Shown: positions 16,685-26,736, numbered from the stretch's first letter. The stretch: 64,000 nucleotides of DNA from Candidatus Gastranaerophilales bacterium (GCA_017461425.1 JAFTXY010000006.1:37301-101300); one strand, 5' to 3'. The notes: generated by a model from the sequence alone, not told the origin. Numbers and translations are program-made.

Positions 16685-18412
16685 TTAACTATTCTTTTTG
16701 CACCAGCTACTGTTTAACGTATAACCATCATAACATCCTGTGCATTTAACTCCGCTACCATCTGATTTTGGTGTGCACCATAAACACCAAGACCACCAAT
16801 CCCAACATGATGCACATGCCCATTTGCCACTTGTAAAATTACCGCTACCACCGTCAAAAGTAGCTTTTGAATAAACGGTTCCACCATAAGTAGTACCCCA
16901 AGCAGGTGTTGCTGCGCATCCTGCTGATGTGCATCCATTAGCATCACATGCTGTACATTTTGAACCATATACTTCGCTACAAGATACACATTGTCCGTTA
17001 ATATATGATTGACCAGCAGTACATGTTTGGCATTCGCTTGAACTTGTTGCGCCTGTTCCTGTTGTTGTAGCACCTGTTGGACAAGGAGTACAAGAATATT
17101 GACCAGACCATGGGTTATATGTATCTTTTGGACATGGAGTACAAGTAGTTCCATTTATATACGTACCAGCGCCACAAGTATAGCATTTACCACCACTTAA
17201 ATAATATCCGCTTTGACAAGCGGTGCAAGTATTCAAATCTGTGCATTCAGCACAAGCTGTTAACACACTTGAACATTTTGTGCATGATGTTGATTTTTTA
17301 TTAGCGCCATAACCTGTTTCGCAGCTATATTTATTCATACCATCGCATTTTGTATCTATAGGGCAATCCGTACATACTTTGTTTAATATATATTGACCAT
17401 TATCAGGACATTTTATTTGTTTACAACCCGTATTAGATGCTTTTTGATACATATCACCATATACAGCCTTACATAGTTTACATTCAGATTGCGCAGTTGC
17501 ATCTTGAAATTCATCTGCACCGGAACATGCAACTCTATTTTTACCATCACACTTATATCCTGCCTCACAAGCAACACATTTACCGCTTGATAAATAATAT
17601 CCAGCTTTACATTGTATACAAGTACTTAAATCAGTGCATTCTAAACAATTTGAAGTAAGGGCAGAAACTGTAGAACATACAGTACAAGACGCAGAATTAG
17701 CATTAGCACCTTGTCCACCACCACATTGAATTTGAGATTTGCCATCACAATAATTATCAATTGCACATCCTGAACATTCATTATTTGAATTTAAATAATA
17801 TCCAGCATCACATTGTATACATTTTTGGTCTTTAAAATCAATACATTCATAACAATGTACTAAAGCCGGAACATTTCTACATACGGCACAGTAATTTGAA
17901 CCTAAATTAGAGCCTTGTTGTTCAGGGCAATGTTCCTTACTGGTTAAGGTGCAACTGTGATCTAATGGGCATAGTTTACAAGTTGTTTGTCCTTCAATAT
18001 CTTGATAACTTGTTGCAGGGCATGGTTCACATTTATTTGTTGTCGTATTTAATTTGTAACCAACAGTACATTTTTTACATTTATCTTTTTCGCATAAAAT
18101 ACAACCTGCACCAACTGATGCTGAACAATCTATACATTTACAAGAAGCTGTGTCTTTATATTCTGTTGGTTTACAATTTTTATTACAAGAATAACATGTG
18201 TTTTTCTTGCATAAAGAACAATCTTCATCAATATGATCGCAACTTGTTTTAATTGTGTTTGTAGTTAAAGCAGGGTTTTTTAACCTCTTTGTCATAACAG
18301 GAGCAAACGCTGCTGTAGCTATAGATACGATTATAAGCATCCCTAGCATTTCAAACATCGAAAAAGCTTTTGAAAATTTCATTTTTGCATTTATTTTCTT
18401 AATTAATTGCAT
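16685..18412 (-). CDS. Large cysteine-rich protein with prepilin-type N-terminus (copy 1)
   Basis: After a short basic head, SKAFSMFEMLGMLIIVSIAT (from residue 14) is a type IV prepilin-like signal, with Ala before the cleavage site, Glu at +5 and a hydrophobic helix. The following ~530 residues consist of repeated C-x2-C and C-x(5-10)-C units (for example CTDLSTCIQCKAGYYLSSG). They resemble growth-factor-receptor/furin-like repeats and Giardia-type variant surface proteins. The C-terminal ~150 residues are shared with copy 2 (AGQSYING, EVYG, NGCTSAGC) and end in a Trp/Cys-rich segment. It is probably a surface or pilus-associated adhesin stabilised by disulfides, which is inference. GGAAG precedes ATG. 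Confidence 0.7.
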   Translation of the reverse strand: MQLIKKINAKMKFSKAFSMFEMLGMLIIVSIATAAFAPVMTKRLKNPALTTNTIKTSCDHIDEDCSLCKKNTCYSCNKNCKPTEYKDTASCKCIDCSASVGAGCILCEKDKCKKCTVGYKLNTTTNKCEPCPATSYQDIEGQTTCKLCPLDHSCTLTSKEHCPEQQGSNLGSNYCAVCRNVPALVHCYECIDFKDQKCIQCDAGYYLNSNNECSGCAIDNYCDGKSQIQCGGGQGANANSASCTVCSTVSALTSNCLECTDLSTCIQCKAGYYLSSGKCVACEAGYKCDGKNRVACSGADEFQDATAQSECKLCKAVYGDMYQKASNTGCKQIKCPDNGQYILNKVCTDCPIDTKCDGMNKYSCETGYGANKKSTSCTKCSSVLTACAECTDLNTCTACQSGYYLSGGKCYTCGAGTYINGTTCTPCPKDTYNPWSGQYSCTPCPTGATTTGTGATSSSECQTCTAGQSYINGQCVSCSEVYGSKCTACDANGCTSAGCAATPAWGTTYGGTVYSKATFDGGSGNFTSGKWACASCWDWWSWCLWCTPKSDGSGVKCTGCYDGYTLNSSWCKKNS

Positions 18413-18444
18413 TTAATACTTCCATATCTTTTAATTTATACTTA

Positions 18445-20130
18445 CTACAAGTGACAATCATGTCCATCATAACATTTTTTACATTTAACCCCGTCCGTTT
18501 TAGGAGTGCACCACAAACACCATGTCCACCAATCCCAACATGGTGCACACGCCCATTTATCATCTGTAAGATGATTATTGGTACTTGTATATGTAGCTAT
18601 TGCATAAACTGTTCCACCATACCAACCAGTACCACCTTGCGCAACAGCATTACATCCGGCTGATGTACATCCATTACTATCACATGCTGTACATTTTTCA
18701 CCATATACTTCGCTACATGTTACACATTCTCCATTAATATATGATTGACCAGCAGTACATGTTTGGCATTCGCTTGAACTTGTTGCGCCTGTTCCTGTTG
18801 TTGTAGCACCACTTGGACAATTTGTACAAGATGTTGCAGCATATGAAGAATTATATGTATCTTTTGGACAAGCATAGCAAGTACCACCACTTAAATACTT
18901 ACCAGCACCGCAACCATAGCACTGACCACCACTTAAATAATATCCACTTTGGCAAGCTATACATGCACCATTATTATTGCATTTGGTGCAGGCTGAAATC
19001 GTACATTTCTGACAAGCGCATGAACCAGCTGGAGCATACTCATCAGAAGCACAAATTGCGGGACCAGCAGTTCCGCCAATACATTTACTTCCTGCTGGAC
19101 ATAGTTCGCAAAGTCCGCCATTATAATATCTGCCACAATCACATCCTAAATCATTACATGCTGTTCTTGACTCATTTGCCTCTGTTCCTGATGGACAAGG
19201 TTCACAAGTTGCTTGTCCAGTATTTGGTTGTATATATCCTGCAGGACATTTTGTTGGAGTTGTAGCCCCTTGTGGACATTTATGCCCAACAGGACATTCT
19301 ATACATTTGCCATTACTTTTATATGTACCCTCTTCGCAATCAACACATGTTGATAAATTTGTACATTCAAGACAACGACCTAAACCATCAGCCGTTCTAC
19401 AAATATCACATTTAGCGCTTCCGGCATCTGCACCGGTTCCAGCTGGACAATTTTCACAAGCAACACCATCGGAAGATTTTTGATCCTCGCCACATTTCTG
19501 ACATTTGCCACCTGTAATATAATAACCTGCTGCACATTTTGTACATACACTTGTATTTGAACATTCTTTGCATTGCTCATGAATCTTTACGGAGCAAAAT
19601 TCGCATGTAGCAGCGCCCTCATCTGAACCTTTCCCTGCAAGGCAAGGTTTATTTTCTGAACCATCTACAGCCTGACATTCATAATCTTCAGGACATTTAA
19701 TACAAGATAATTGTCCTTCTAAATTTTGATATGTACCAGCTGCGCATTTTGTACAAGTTTTATCAGCGTTTAAATAATATCCAGCAGCACATTTTGCACA
19801 AGTATTTTTACTAGCACAAGCTTTACAAGCCTCAATACCGCAATCTTCACATCTACATATTTCCGTATCATTAATTTCTGGGGGTTTGCATTCATTTGTG
19901 CAAGCATAACAAGTATCTTTTTTACATAAAGCACAAGCTGAACTTATATGTTCACAATTTGTTGTTACTTTAACATTAATTTTATTTGTTGTAGTTAATT
20001 TTTTTGTTAAAACTGGGGTAAAAGCAGCCATAATACCACCAACGACCATTAAAGACAACACTATTTCCATTAAAGAAAAAGCTTTTGAATCTTTTATTTT
20101 ATTTAATATATTTTTTATTTTATTAAACAT
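18445..20130 (-). CDS. Large cysteine-rich protein with prepilin-type N-terminus (copy 2)
   Basis: This 561-aa paralogue has DSKAFSLMEIVLSLMVVGGI (from residue 14) as the prepilin-type helix, then many C-x2-C repeats with PAG/KC spacing (CAKCAAGYYLNADKTCTKC). Its tail is nearly identical to that of copy 1 over the block from GATTTGTGATSSSEC to CTACD, and it ends in the same WWTWCLWCTPK element but without the last ~10 residues of copy 1. An AAGGAGG Shine-Dalgarno lies 10 nt before ATG, inside the end of copy 3, which marks the three genes as an operon. Confidence 0.7.
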   Translation of the reverse strand: MFNKIKNILNKIKDSKAFSLMEIVLSLMVVGGIMAAFTPVLTKKLTTTNKINVKVTTNCEHISSACALCKKDTCYACTNECKPPEINDTEICRCEDCGIEACKACASKNTCAKCAAGYYLNADKTCTKCAAGTYQNLEGQLSCIKCPEDYECQAVDGSENKPCLAGKGSDEGAATCEFCSVKIHEQCKECSNTSVCTKCAAGYYITGGKCQKCGEDQKSSDGVACENCPAGTGADAGSAKCDICRTADGLGRCLECTNLSTCVDCEEGTYKSNGKCIECPVGHKCPQGATTPTKCPAGYIQPNTGQATCEPCPSGTEANESRTACNDLGCDCGRYYNGGLCELCPAGSKCIGGTAGPAICASDEYAPAGSCACQKCTISACTKCNNNGACIACQSGYYLSGGQCYGCGAGKYLSGGTCYACPKDTYNSSYAATSCTNCPSGATTTGTGATSSSECQTCTAGQSYINGECVTCSEVYGEKCTACDSNGCTSAGCNAVAQGGTGWYGGTVYAIATYTSTNNHLTDDKWACAPCWDWWTWCLWCTPKTDGVKCKKCYDGHDCHL

Positions 20131-21753
20131 CTAGCTGCATCCTCCTTGTTTGCAACCCCTATTGCCAGTGCATTTATACCAACCGTTTGTTTCCCAACAA
20201 TCATCACATTCATATGCACCATTTTCTCCATTTGCCCCACATTTACCACATTGCTTCCAATAAGAAGGGCAATAATCACAAGACCACTTACCTGCTGTTG
20301 CATTGCTATTTGTTACAGTTGCAATACCATACACAATCGTATATTTATCATCAGTTACATCACAACCTGATTTACTACAACCATTGGTTGCATCACATTT
20401 TGTGCAATATTTTCCAAATTTTGTACAACTTAAACAAGAGGTCCCACTCTTATATTGTCCTGATGGGCATTCTGGACATGTTGTCATTGCAACAGTTTCT
20501 GCATTAGCGCAAGCTATGCAGCTTGTTTGACCAGTATTTGGTTGATATGTACCAATGCTGCAAGCTGTTTTTGATATACCATCACAATAATATCCAGCAG
20601 GACATATTGTACAACCTGTTCCATTTTTATAATACCCTGAATTACAACGAGTACAAGTTGATGAACTAGAACAAACACTGCAATTTGCAATGTTTGAACA
20701 AGCATCACAATTACAACCATTTAAATAGGATACTGAGTTGCATGATGTACAGCAATTTAAACTAGAACATTTTTCACAATTTTCAAGTCTAGTATTACAT
20801 TTTGAACAAACAGTTGCACCTGCATCTGAACTATAACCAGAAGAGCATGAATACATATCTTTTCCATCAGGACAATATGTTCCAATTTCACATTGTTTAC
20901 AAGCACCATCAGTTTGTTTATATTGTCCTGCTGGACATGTTGTTGGAACATTTTTTTTACATTTTCCATTAGTTAACGTATAACCACTTTCACAAGCAGT
21001 ACAGCTTGTTGGACTAGAACATGCGGTGCAATACGGAATTAAAATATTACATGCAGTGCAAGATGTACTTCCAGCAAGCGAAGTTGTACCGCCAGAACAT
21101 TTAGTTCGACTAACTCCATTACACCAATATTCTGCTGTGCATTCAACACAACTTCCACTGCTGACATAATGCGTACTTATGCATTTAGTACAAGCGGACG
21201 TGCTTTTACATTCAATACAATTTGTTTTTTGACTATTACAAGGATGGCAATAGCTATTACCTGCGTTTGAACCATAACCTAAGCCACAAAGAATTTTTTC
21301 TTTTGTTGTACAAGAATGCCCCTCATCACAAGATTTACAAGTAGTTTGACCGGGAGCATCTTGATATGTTCCACCTGTTGCTGTTGCGCTGTTAGCCGAC
21401 ATTGTGCAAGCAACACAATTATTTCCGGATTTTTTATATCCAACATCACATCTTTGACAAACACCACCAGCACCGCATTCTAAACAACCTTCTGAACAAT
21501 CTACGCATTTGCAATTAACCGTATCTTTATACTGGTTAATTCCGCAGTCTATTTTGCAATGGTAACAAGTATTCCCCTTGCATAAAGTACAAAAGGCATT
21601 AATTGCACCACAATCTGTCTTAATTGAATTTTGCGCTATTGCCTTTTTTTGATGTTTTTTTGTCATAGAAGGCGCAAACGCAGTTATTATAACTGAAACA
21701 ATTATTAAAGATATGAGAACTTCAACTAATGAAAAAGCTTTTAAAAATTTCAC
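20131..21753 (-). CDS. Large cysteine-rich protein with prepilin-type N-terminus (copy 3, first gene of the operon)
   Basis: This 540-aa paralogue begins at a GTG (21751-21753) behind AAGAGGT. The N-terminus MKFLKAFSLVEVLISLIIV is the cleanest prepilin signal of the three (K-A^F-S-L-V-E). The body has C-x2-C repeats (CNSGYYKNGTGCTICPAGYY) without the long conserved block of copies 1 and 2. Its C-terminus ends with a Cys/Trp-rich segment (SYWKQCGKCGANGENGAYEC), so this end organisation is common to all three. Assembly would need a type IV pilus or type II secretion system, none of which is in the window. Confidence 0.7.
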   Translation of the reverse strand: MKFLKAFSLVEVLISLIIVSVIITAFAPSMTKKHQKKAIAQNSIKTDCGAINAFCTLCKGNTCYHCKIDCGINQYKDTVNCKCVDCSEGCLECGAGGVCQRCDVGYKKSGNNCVACTMSANSATATGGTYQDAPGQTTCKSCDEGHSCTTKEKILCGLGYGSNAGNSYCHPCNSQKTNCIECKSTSACTKCISTHYVSSGSCVECTAEYWCNGVSRTKCSGGTTSLAGSTSCTACNILIPYCTACSSPTSCTACESGYTLTNGKCKKNVPTTCPAGQYKQTDGACKQCEIGTYCPDGKDMYSCSSGYSSDAGATVCSKCNTRLENCEKCSSLNCCTSCNSVSYLNGCNCDACSNIANCSVCSSSSTCTRCNSGYYKNGTGCTICPAGYYCDGISKTACSIGTYQPNTGQTSCIACANAETVAMTTCPECPSGQYKSGTSCLSCTKFGKYCTKCDATNGCSKSGCDVTDDKYTIVYGIATVTNSNATAGKWSCDYCPSYWKQCGKCGANGENGAYECDDCWETNGWYKCTGNRGCKQGGCS

Positions 21754-21791
21754 GAGACCTCTTGGCTATCCGTTAACAATATCCCATTGTT

Positions 21792-21820
21792 ATTATATGC
21801 CCAAAAAGTCGATAACGCAA
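21792..21820 (-). promoter_or_regulatory. Promoter of the cysteine-rich protein operon
   Basis: On the minus strand TTGCGT (21815-21820), a 17-bp spacer and TATAAT (21792-21797). A small hairpin, TAACAAT/ATTGTTA, lies in the leader just after it, before the GTG start. Confidence 0.75.
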
Positions 21821-21873
21821 ACAAAATCGTTCTTTTAATATAATAAAATTATCAAAAATTTAAAATAAAAATT

Positions 21874-22470
21874 TTAAATTTCTATTCTTCCCTCTAAGGC
21901 CCTTGCAAGAGTAATTTCATCAGCATATTCAAGCTCGGAACCAATTGGAATTCCAAAAGCAATTCTTGTAATCTTTATATTAAAAGGTTTTAATAATTTA
22001 TTAAGATATAAACTTGTCGCCTCACCCTCAACAGATGGATTTAATGCTAAAATAACTTCTTTTATATCATTTTGATTAATTCTATATAAAAGTTCTTTTA
22101 TTCTAATATCATCTGGTCCAATACCATCAATGGGAGAAATTAAACCTTGTAAGACATGATATTGCCCATGGTATTCGTTTGTTTTTTCTATTGCCATCAA
22201 ATCTTTTGTTTCGCCAACAACGCAAATTACAGATTTATTTCTTGTTGGGTCAGAACATATTTCACAAGGGTTAGAACAAGACATGTTAAAACAATTTTGA
22301 CAATAAGCGATTTTTGTTTTTGCATCAATTAAGGCATTAGAAAAATTTTGAACTTCGTTTTCGCTCATTTTAATAATATGCAAAGCTAACCTCATAGCCG
22401 TTTTAGGACCTATTGAGGGTAGCTTTTGAAAATATTCTATTAATCTTGCAAGCGGTTTTGTGTATTCCAT
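21874..22470 (-). CDS. recR: RecR recombination mediator
   Basis: RecR works with RecF/RecO to load RecA at gaps. It shows a helix-hairpin-helix N-terminus (LPSIGPKTAMRLALHI), a C4 zinc finger (CQNCFNMSCSNPCEIC) and a Toprim domain (VICVVGETKDLMAIEKT, ending EVILALNPSVEGEATSLYL). The C-terminus has the Walker-like YADEITLARALEGR. The 198-aa length is normal. It follows the ybaB homologue by 24 nt, the common order. Confidence 0.97.
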   Translation of the reverse strand: MEYTKPLARLIEYFQKLPSIGPKTAMRLALHIIKMSENEVQNFSNALIDAKTKIAYCQNCFNMSCSNPCEICSDPTRNKSVICVVGETKDLMAIEKTNEYHGQYHVLQGLISPIDGIGPDDIRIKELLYRINQNDIKEVILALNPSVEGEATSLYLNKLLKPFNIKITRIAFGIPIGSELEYADEITLARALEGRIEI

Positions 22471-22494
22471 ATCAATCCATACACCGACTATATC

Positions 22495-22830
22495 CTAGAA
22501 TAATCCAGGAATAGAAATACCACCTGTAATTGATTTCATTTTAGCTTCCATTTGATTTGTTGCTTTGTTTGTAGCATCAGATAAAGCTTCTGTTAATAAA
22601 TCTTCCAACATTTCAATTGTATCAGCATCAACTGAAGCAGGGTTTGATGGATTAATTGCTTCAGGAGTTAATTTTATTGATTTAAATTTTCCTTGTCCAT
22701 TCAAAACGGCAGTAACAGCGCCATTTCCAGATGTTGAAATAACCTCTATATTCTCAAGCTCGCCTTGTGTTTCTTTGAATTTTTTTTGCATTTTTTGAGC
22801 TTGTTGCATAATTTGCATCATATTCATCAT
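22495..22830 (-). CDS. YbaB/EbfC-family nucleoid-associated protein
   Basis: This small DNA-binding dimer (111 aa) has the family pattern: Met/Gln-rich start (MQIMQQAQKMQKKFKETQGE), then GNGAVTAVLNGQGKFKSIKL, LLTEALSDATNKA and a Gly/Ile tail (GGISIPGLF). It is adjacent to recR, as in most bacteria. Several N-terminal Met codons make the exact start uncertain by a few residues; GGGAG lies 14 nt before the chosen one. Confidence 0.93.
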   Translation of the reverse strand: MMNMMQIMQQAQKMQKKFKETQGELENIEVISTSGNGAVTAVLNGQGKFKSIKLTPEAINPSNPASVDADTIEMLEDLLTEALSDATNKATNQMEAKMKSITGGISIPGLF

Positions 22831-22895
22831 AATTTTATGTTTCTCCCTGGTATCTAGTTTATATCTTTATACATTATATGCTATTATATTTTTAT

Positions 22896-23681
22896 ATGCA
22901 AACAATTACTTATCTAGATGACTGTTTTAATAAAGGAAAATTGTCCAGATGGGCAGATAATGTCATGCCTTTAAAAGTTTTCATAGGTAAATTTAATTGG
23001 TACAAATCTGCAGGCGCATCTGATGAATATAAATACACTCAAATGATTATTGATGGATTTAATCTTTGGGAAAGTTTATCTGGCGGATTGGTTTCATTTG
23101 AACGCACAATGAATTTATATGATTCAAATATAAATATTGAATGGAAAAGAGTAGAAAGAAAATCGCTTGGCTCTTGCACATTTAATTTCGATAAACAAGG
23201 AAGATATTATTCAGCAGAACTATCAATCGGATTATCTGATGGAATTATTCATCACCAATATATGGATGAAAACGAAGTTTTTCACACAATAATCCATGAA
23301 ATTGGACACTCGATTGGTTTGGGACATTCTAAAACAAAAGGCGATATCATGTATGTTCCACATGAATATGGAGTCGTTAATATTTCTGATAATGACCTTG
23401 AAACCCTGAAATGGCTTTATAAATTTCCTGTTGGAAAAACCGAGGGTGAAATTTTAGCACAATATGCAAATTATAACGCCAAAAGTTTAGATGAATTAGT
23501 TTACAAAATCAACAAAGAAGGATATAAATCCGATTTTGAAAAAACAAAAGAAGAAATCTTAAAAACAAGCGAACCAACAAAAGATTTACTGCAAGAAAAT
23601 GAAAATATTGGCGATTTAAAAAAATATTTAATGCAAATAAACAATTTAAATTTAAATGTTAACTATAAGCCAAAAAAATAG
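22896..23681 (+). CDS. Matrixin-like zinc metalloprotease
   Basis: The zinc-binding motif HTIIHEIGHSIGLGH (HExxHxxGxxH) is followed by a Met-turn (KGDIMYVP), which places it in the metzincin/matrixin group. There is no signal peptide, so it is either cytoplasmic or exported by another route. A helical C-terminal ~90 residues follows the catalytic domain. I chose the ATG at 22896: an extended -10 (TGCTATTAT at 22879-22887) lies 8 bp upstream and would make the earlier ATG at 22878 untranscribed. No Shine-Dalgarno is present for either. Confidence 0.82.
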   Translation: MQTITYLDDCFNKGKLSRWADNVMPLKVFIGKFNWYKSAGASDEYKYTQMIIDGFNLWESLSGGLVSFERTMNLYDSNINIEWKRVERKSLGSCTFNFDKQGRYYSAELSIGLSDGIIHHQYMDENEVFHTIIHEIGHSIGLGHSKTKGDIMYVPHEYGVVNISDNDLETLKWLYKFPVGKTEGEILAQYANYNAKSLDELVYKINKEGYKSDFEKTKEEILKTSEPTKDLLQENENIGDLKKYLMQINNLNLNVNYKPKK

Positions 23682-23891
23682 TTACTCTTCAATCAAACTA
23701 AAGCGCAAAGTACCTTTATCATCAATTATTTCATTCCACATATTTTTTGGACGCACCCAAGTCTGTCCATCTTTAATTGCCTGATAAACAATCATTTCTT
23801 CATCAGTTTCCGAGTGTTTTGCAAAAGCAATTATTTTATAAACATTTCCCTTGTAATGTTTATAGGTTTTTCCTATTGTTATTTCTTGCAT
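23682..23891 (-). CDS. DUF1653-type small protein
   Basis: This 69-aa protein matches the DUF1653 pattern: YKHYKGNVYKIIAFAKHSET, then MIVYQAIKDGQTWVRP with a preserved W-V-R-P and a downstream acidic stretch. The function of the family is unknown. I started at the second in-frame ATG (23889-23891), since the conserved part begins there; nine codons upstream are possible. The gene is convergent with and abuts the matrixin gene. Confidence 0.8.
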   Translation of the reverse strand: MQEITIGKTYKHYKGNVYKIIAFAKHSETDEEMIVYQAIKDGQTWVRPKNMWNEIIDDKGTLRFSLIEE

Positions 23892-23976
23892 AAAGCTTAG
23901 TGTAACATTTTTTATCAAAAAAGCAAAAAAAAATATTTAGAAGTTTCTTAAAAATAAGCTAGGACGAGGAAAAAAC

Positions 23977-26736
23977 ATGCTATCCCCAATAAGAAATATA
24001 ACATTCACAAAAATCTACAAAAACCAACGTACAAAACAAAATAAACCACAAAACCAAACCAATACAATTAACCAAACATTCTTAAATAATGCATATTACA
24101 TGCCATTTTTAGGAAAAGAATCATTCTTTTCAACTTTAGATAAAAATTATTTTCAATTACCTCAAATAGAATTTGAAAATGGTACAAAATATCAATTAAG
24201 ACCTGACGAATGTCAATTAGAATGTGCTAAAAAACTATATGAGGGCGATGATGTTGTTTTCTGTGCACCAACGGGAACAGGAAAAACCGCAGTTGCTCAT
24301 TATATAATGACAAAAAACCTTAACGAAGGCAAAAAAACAATATATACAACTCCTCTAAAAGCCCTAGCAAACGATAAATTAAGAGAATTTAGAAAAATTT
24401 ACGGAGAAGAAAACGTAGGTTTATTGACAGGCGATATAAAAATCAATACAACAGCGCCAATTCAAATTATGACTTGCGAAATTTATAACAACCAAACTCT
24501 TCAACTATCAAAAAATCCAAGAAATATTGCAACGGTAATTTTTGACGAAGCTCATTATTTAGGAGATAAAGAACGAGGAAATGTTTGGGAAAATTCAATC
24601 ATAAACACGCCATCTGATGATATTCAAATTCTTTGCCTATCGGCAACAATTGGCAACAGCGATGATTTACGCAATTGGATACAAAAACTAAATCCAAACA
24701 GAAACGTTTCAAAAGTTGAATTACCATCCCAAAATCGCCATGTTCCTTTGATTTGGCATCTTTATAAACCAAAAACAAAGCAACATGCAGCCTCCATTAA
24801 ACCAATTATAAAAAAACAAATAAACTTAAACGATATTAATCCAGATAATTTAACTCAAAGACAAAAAAGAGCTTGTGAAATTTTATTCAGAAATCAAAAT
24901 AATATTCAAGGATATTACGAATTAACAAGTGAAGAATACCAACAAGCAGCATATGATTTTCTTGCAAAATTTGAAGATATAAAAGACGACGAAATGAAGC
25001 TTTCTAGTTTAGAAGAAAGATTAAAAGCTCTTTATCCTAACATGCCAGAAACGCAAATCAAAGAAGTTGCACAATTTTTGGCTTCTGAAGAAACTCAAGA
25101 AATCGACGCAATTCATACAATGCATCTAGATGATGATTATGCCACTTTAATTACCGACTTAAACAAAGAAGATATGCTTCCGGCGTTGATATTTAAGCTT
25201 TCAAAAAATGCTTGTTTCAATATTGCAATGAGTTTAAAGGAACAAAAAGTTGATTTAACAACACAAGAAGAAAAAGAAGAAATTAAAAGAATTATTGATG
25301 AATATAGAAATAACGATATTTATCTTGGAAATTCTTTTGATATGGAAATGGTTTTAAATGGCTATGCATACCATCATTCAGACATTTTGCCTCATTACAA
25401 AAAATTAATTGAAGAATTATTCTCTAAAAAACTTTTAAAAACTGTTATAGCAACATCAACGCTATCTGCAGGCATCAACATGCCAGCAAGAACAGTTGTT
25501 ATTTCAGATACTTTCTACAAAAAATATAATCCTAAATCAGGTGAAATAGAATTCACTCCGCTAAGCGCAAATGATTTTCATCAAATGGCCGGAAGAGCAG
25601 GCAGAAGAGGAATTGATAAATTAGGTCATGTTGTTTTTTATAATCTTGATACCCCGCAAGACGGTTTTAAAACAGACTTAATGAAGAAAAAACAAGCAGG
25701 AGAAAAAGTTAAAACATCTAAAAACTTTGATAAATTACCTGACGAATTAGCCTTAGCTTATGAATTATTAGATTCAGACGCCAACAACTTAAGAAGTTAC
25801 TATAAGCCAGATTGGTGCTTATTAGCTCAATATATTGAAGAAAATCCAACAAACGATAAATTAAAAGATTTAATCGATTTATCGTTTAAAATTCATAGTT
25901 CAAAAGAACCTCAAAAAGACGCAAATAAACTTTTAAACAAATTCCACAACTATGAAGTTGTTCTATTAAAAAATGGCTTTATAGAAAAAGATAACAAAGG
26001 CAATATGCATCTAACTCCAAAAGGAAGAATTTTAAAAATGTGCCAAGGATTAAATCCATTAGTTTTAGCTGATTTAATCTACAATGAAAAATTTGACGGA
26101 GTTATGATGGAAAACTTATGTCAAATGGCAGCTTATATTGCAGGTTCTTCAAACCAAATTGAAGAAGAAGGCATGACAGAAGAAATAGAGAAAAAATTAA
26201 TCTCCATTTTTGGTGAAGAAGCTTGGGAAAACGACATTAAAGAAGAATATAGAAAAACTCAAAGTGCATTTTTAGAAGCGCAAGCTCCAATTTTAAGAAG
26301 CCAAACAGAAGGAAGAGTTTCCCCTGATGATATTGCTATTGCTGATAGTTTCTCAGGATTTGCAGCATTTTTATTTTCAAGATTAAATATAAGTAATAAA
26401 AATCCTAAAGATTCAATTGAAAACTTTAGAAAAATAACAGGAAGCATTCCATCTGTTGCTGTTAAAGTTAAACCAAAAGAAAGCGAAAAAGGCAAAATAA
26501 AAGAAATTTCGCCATCACAAAAAGAATTAATCAGAAAATCAGGCGAAGGAAACATCTATAAAATAATCGCCCAAACAATTTCTACATTAAAACAAATCGA
26601 CAAAATATGTGACTTTGCTTTAGAAAATAAATCTTTATATCCAAACCAAAGCTACTATGAAGATTTAAAAGAAAACGCTCTTATCTCAAGAGAACTGTTA
26701 GAACAAATACCATTTAATGACGAATTATCCTTATGA
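23977..26736 (+). CDS. Ski2-like DEAH-box helicase, first gene of a helicase-HNH-HNH operon
   Basis: This is a 919-aa superfamily 2 helicase. Walker A is APTGTGKT at residues 97-104, then TTPLKALANDKL, DEAH at 190-193, LSATIGN, ATSTLSAGINMPARTVVI and QMAGRAGRRG at 536-545. This is the Ski2/Mtr4/Hel308 arrangement, and the helical C-terminal part resembles a DSHCT-type end. An insertion between motifs III and V (~residues 270-430) is long and acidic. The first ~45 residues are Asn/Gln-rich and include MPFLGKESF (42-50), comparable with the F-x-G elements of the next two proteins. It probably unwinds RNA or DNA for the downstream HNH proteins. The stop overlaps the next ATG by 4 nt. Confidence 0.88.
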   Translation: MLSPIRNITFTKIYKNQRTKQNKPQNQTNTINQTFLNNAYYMPFLGKESFFSTLDKNYFQLPQIEFENGTKYQLRPDECQLECAKKLYEGDDVVFCAPTGTGKTAVAHYIMTKNLNEGKKTIYTTPLKALANDKLREFRKIYGEENVGLLTGDIKINTTAPIQIMTCEIYNNQTLQLSKNPRNIATVIFDEAHYLGDKERGNVWENSIINTPSDDIQILCLSATIGNSDDLRNWIQKLNPNRNVSKVELPSQNRHVPLIWHLYKPKTKQHAASIKPIIKKQINLNDINPDNLTQRQKRACEILFRNQNNIQGYYELTSEEYQQAAYDFLAKFEDIKDDEMKLSSLEERLKALYPNMPETQIKEVAQFLASEETQEIDAIHTMHLDDDYATLITDLNKEDMLPALIFKLSKNACFNIAMSLKEQKVDLTTQEEKEEIKRIIDEYRNNDIYLGNSFDMEMVLNGYAYHHSDILPHYKKLIEELFSKKLLKTVIATSTLSAGINMPARTVVISDTFYKKYNPKSGEIEFTPLSANDFHQMAGRAGRRGIDKLGHVVFYNLDTPQDGFKTDLMKKKQAGEKVKTSKNFDKLPDELALAYELLDSDANNLRSYYKPDWCLLAQYIEENPTNDKLKDLIDLSFKIHSSKEPQKDANKLLNKFHNYEVVLLKNGFIEKDNKGNMHLTPKGRILKMCQGLNPLVLADLIYNEKFDGVMMENLCQMAAYIAGSSNQIEEEGMTEEIEKKLISIFGEEAWENDIKEEYRKTQSAFLEAQAPILRSQTEGRVSPDDIAIADSFSGFAAFLFSRLNISNKNPKDSIENFRKITGSIPSVAVKVKPKESEKGKIKEISPSQKELIRKSGEGNIYKIIAQTISTLKQIDKICDFALENKSLYPNQSYYEDLKENALISRELLEQIPFNDELSL

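Noticed and set aside
16714..21473. Long open frames in other frames over the cysteine-rich genes
   Set aside because: They arise from the repetitive TGT/TGC codon pattern; products lack start signals and recognisable domains, and the prepilin-start genes explain the region.
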